Shown here piece after piece: positions 13,663 through 15,910 of a stretch of DNA of 15,910 bases (its first letter is position 1; each line of letters starts with the position of its first letter). Under the pieces are notes generated by a model that was given only the letters and a program-made list of their open reading frames with translations, was not told where the DNA came from and made no database searches. Source of the stretch: Bacillota bacterium (GTDB taxonomy: Bacteria; Bacillota; Clostridia; Peptostreptococcales; Anaerovoracaceae). The position numbers were made by a program, and so were the translations under genes. The stretch is taken from assembly GCA_017619985.1 (NCBI GenBank), contig JAFZRG010000173.1:1-15910 (forward strand). Direction: 5' to 3'.

Positions 13663-15910
13663 TTACTTTCCTGCCTTGGCCTTGTAGCCGTCCAGTCTTT
13701 CCTTGGCGTCCGCCTCTGCCTTTTCGTACAGAGCTTCTGCCGTTGCCGGGAATTCCTTGGACAGGGACGCGTAGCGGACCTGATCCATGATGAAGTCGCG
13801 GAAGGAACCGGTCGGATCCTTGGAGTCGAGCGTGAACGGATTCTCCGCGTTCGCTCTCTTCATCGGGTCGAACCGGTAGAGCTGCCAATAACCGCACTCG
13901 ACTGCCAGTTTCTCGTTCTCCTGGGTCTTGCCCATGCCTCTCTTCAGGCCGTGGTTGATGCAGGGAGCGTAGCAGATGATGAGGGACGGTCCGTGATAGC
14001 TCTCGGCTTCCTTGATCGCCTTCAGGAACTGGTTCTTGTCGGCGCCCATGGCGACCTGAGCGACGTAGACGTAGCCGTAGCTGGCTGCCATCATGCCCAG
14101 ATCCTTCTTCTTGGTCTTCTTGCCGCTGGCCGCGAACTTCGCGATGGCAGCAGCCGGCGTTGCCTTGGAGGACTGGCCGCCGGTGTTGGAGTAGACTTCG
14201 GTATCGAATACGAGGACGTTGATGTCTTCGCCGGAAGCGAGGACGTGGTCGAGTCCGCCGTAACCGATGTCGTAGGACCAGCCGTCACCGCCGAGGCACC
14301 AGACGCTCTTCTTGACCAGGAAGTCTTCCTTGGCCTTGAGTTCCTTCTTGAGCTCCGCAGCCTTGCCGGACAGCTTCGCGGCGTTGACCGCGGCCATCAG
14401 CGCTTCGGACTTCTCTCTGGAGGTGGCGCCGTCTTCCATGCCGTCGATCCAGGCAGCAGCAGCTTCCTTGATGGCAGCGCTCTTCGTGGATGCGGCCAGT
14501 TCTTCGACGATGTCCTTGACCTTCGCTCTGTTCTGGCGGACGGCCGTAGCCATACCGAGACCGAACTCAGCGTTGTCTTCGAACAGGGAGTTCGCCCAGG
14601 ACGGACCTCTGCCCTTCTTGTCGGTGGTATAAGGCATGGACGGTGCGGAAGCGCCCCAGATGGAGGAGCAGCCAGTCGCGTTCGCGATCATCATGCGGTC
14701 ACCGAACAGCTGCGTAACGACCTTGATGTACGGAGTCTCGCCGCAGCCTGCGCATGCGCCGGAGAATTCGAAGTACGGGAAGGCGAACTGGGAACCCTTG
14801 ACGGAACCTCTGTCCATGACGGCCTTCTCGCCGATCTCCATGCCGAACTCCCAGTTGGAGCTTTCCGCTTCCTGAGAAGCGAACGGTTCCATGGTGAGAG
14901 CCTTCTCGCCCTTCTTGCCCGGGCAAATGTCGGCGCAGTTGCCGCAGCCGAGGCAGTCGAGCGGGGAGACCTGCATCCTGTAAGCCATGCCGGCGACTTC
15001 CTTGCCGATGGCGGGGATGGTCGCGAAGCTTGCCGGTGCCTTCTTCTTTTCGTCTTCGGTCAGCAGGATCGGACGGATCGTTGCGTGCGGGCAGACGAAG
15101 GAGCACTGGTTGCACTGGATGCAGTTTTCAGGATGCCACATGGGCACCTTGACCGCAACGCCGCGCTTCTCGTAAGCAGCGGTGCCGCTGGGGAACGTGC
15201 CGTCTTCGATGCCTTCGAAGGTGGAGACGGGCAGCTTGTCGCCCTCCTGGCGGTTCATCGGTACGAGGACCTTTTCGATGAATTCGGGGACCTTCTTGGC
15301 CTTTGCGGGCTTGTCGGCTGCGGTCTTCCACGCAGCGGGGACCTTGACCTGATGGAAACCGGTGAGACCGGCGTCCACGGCAGCCCAGTTCATCTTGACG
15401 ATGTTCTCGCCCTTCTTGCCGTAGGTCTTCTCGATGGACTTCTTCAGATACTTTTCGGCATCTTCCACGGGAATGACCTTCGTGAGCGCGAAGAACGCGG
15501 ACTGCATGATCATGTTGATCCTGTTGCCCAGACCGATCTTGACGCCCAGGTCGGTAGCGTCGATGGTGTAGAACTTGATGTTGTTCTTGGCGATGTACTG
15601 CTTCATGGCAGCGGGCAGGTGCTCTTCGAGCGCCGCGTCGTCCCAGGTGCAGTTCAGCAGGAACGTGCCGCCCTTCTTCAGACCGGCCAGAACGTCGTAT
15701 GCGTGGACGTAGGATTCGTTGTGGCATGCGACGAAGTCCGCCTCGGTGATGAGGTAGGTGGACTTGATGGGGTTCTTACCGAATCTCAGGTGGGAAACGG
15801 TGATGCCGCCGGACTTCTTGGAGTCATAGGAGAAGTAGCCCTGCGCGTACATGTCGGTGTTGTCGCCGATGATCTTGATGGCCTGCTTGTTGGCGCCGAC
15901 CGTACCGTCG
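13663..15910 (-). CDS. nifJ: Pyruvate:ferredoxin (flavodoxin) oxidoreductase, C-terminal part
   Basis: This oxygen-sensitive cytoplasmic enzyme converts pyruvate and CoA to acetyl-CoA and CO2, reducing ferredoxin; it is central to anaerobic fermentation. About 748 of the usual 1170-1190 residues are present; the frame stays open to the window end and enters as DGTVGANKQAIKIIGDNTDM, the start of the gamma domain. Counting from the Met at 15852, one [4Fe-4S] site is C244/C247/C250/C254 and the second is C300/C303/C306/C310. The proximal cluster ligands C367/C370/C395/C631 follow the spacing of the Desulfovibrio africanus enzyme. The thiamine diphosphate site includes GDGW (522-525) and SNTGGQSSK (555-563). 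The N-terminal pyruvate-binding domains and the promoter lie outside the window. A strong terminator follows the stop. Confidence 0.97.
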   Translation of the reverse strand, partial: DGTVGANKQAIKIIGDNTDMYAQGYFSYDSKKSGGITVSHLRFGKNPIKSTYLITEADFVACHNESYVHAYDVLAGLKKGGTFLLNCTWDDAALEEHLPAAMKQYIAKNNIKFYTIDATDLGVKIGLGNRINMIMQSAFFALTKVIPVEDAEKYLKKSIEKTYGKKGENIVKMNWAAVDAGLTGFHQVKVPAAWKTAADKPAKAKKVPEFIEKVLVPMNRQEGDKLPVSTFEGIEDGTFPSGTAAYEKRGVAVKVPMWHPENCIQCNQCSFVCPHATIRPILLTEDEKKKAPASFATIPAIGKEVAGMAYRMQVSPLDCLGCGNCADICPGKKGEKALTMEPFASQEAESSNWEFGMEIGEKAVMDRGSVKGSQFAFPYFEFSGACAGCGETPYIKVVTQLFGDRMMIANATGCSSIWGASAPSMPYTTDKKGRGPSWANSLFEDNAEFGLGMATAVRQNRAKVKDIVEELAASTKSAAIKEAAAAWIDGMEDGATSREKSEALMAAVNAAKLSGKAAELKKELKAKEDFLVKKSVWCLGGDGWSYDIGYGGLDHVLASGEDINVLVFDTEVYSNTGGQSSKATPAAAIAKFAASGKKTKKKDLGMMAASYGYVYVAQVAMGADKNQFLKAIKEAESYHGPSLIICYAPCINHGLKRGMGKTQENEKLAVECGYWQLYRFDPMKRANAENPFTLDSKDPTGSFRDFIMDQVRYASLSKEFPATAEALYEKAEADAKERLDGYKAKAGK

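Noticed and set aside
1..15910. CRISPR arrays, insertion sequences, transposases, phage genes or attachment sites
   Set aside because: I saw no spaced direct repeats, transposase motifs or integrase motifs anywhere in the window.

Overview
The window reads as chromosomal DNA of a GC-rich anaerobic Firmicute (class Clostridia). Supporting this are the gene order tig-clpP-clpX-lon-engB, a pyruvate:ferredoxin oxidoreductase, an S-layer-homology (SLH) surface protein with a Gram-positive signal peptide, strong GGAGG ribosome binding sites and a Clostridia-like 16S rRNA 5' end. Nearly everything is on the minus strand; the only plus-strand gene is a CYTH protein at 8588..9205.

Region 1 (1..356) holds the first bases of a 16S rRNA gene, its AT-rich leader with a boxA-like element, and a near-perfect sigma-70 promoter (TTGACA-17-TATAAT). 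Region 2 (357..8443) is a tightly packed minus-strand operon read in the order tig, clpP, clpX, lon, engB, hpt, deoC. It combines protein quality control (trigger factor, ClpXP, Lon) with a ribosome-assembly GTPase and two nucleotide-salvage enzymes. The last gene encodes an in-frame fusion of deoxyribose-phosphate aldolase with a flavin reductase/iron-sulfur flavoprotein-like domain. No terminator is visible between this operon and the rRNA promoter. Region 3 (8444..9250) contains divergent promoters, the CYTH gene and a bidirectional terminator.

Region 4 (9275..13585) is the most interesting part. A cobalamin riboswitch (adenosylcobalamin class by its pattern), with its own promoter and a strong intrinsic terminator as expression platform, lies upstream of two minus-strand genes: a 96-residue protein I do not recognise, and a 1184-residue exported protein ending in three SLH domains. 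The large protein contains an alpha/alpha-toroid segment followed by a DUF4430 (transcobalamin C-terminal-like) domain. That is the same domain order as animal intrinsic factor and transcobalamin. A second, weaker DUF4430-like copy lies before the toroid. Together these suggest a wall-anchored corrinoid-capture protein made when vitamin B12 is scarce. The riboswitch is clear from sequence; the corrinoid-binding role is inference.

Region 5 (13596..15910) is the terminator and C-terminal two thirds of nifJ (pyruvate:ferredoxin oxidoreductase), which continues past the window end.
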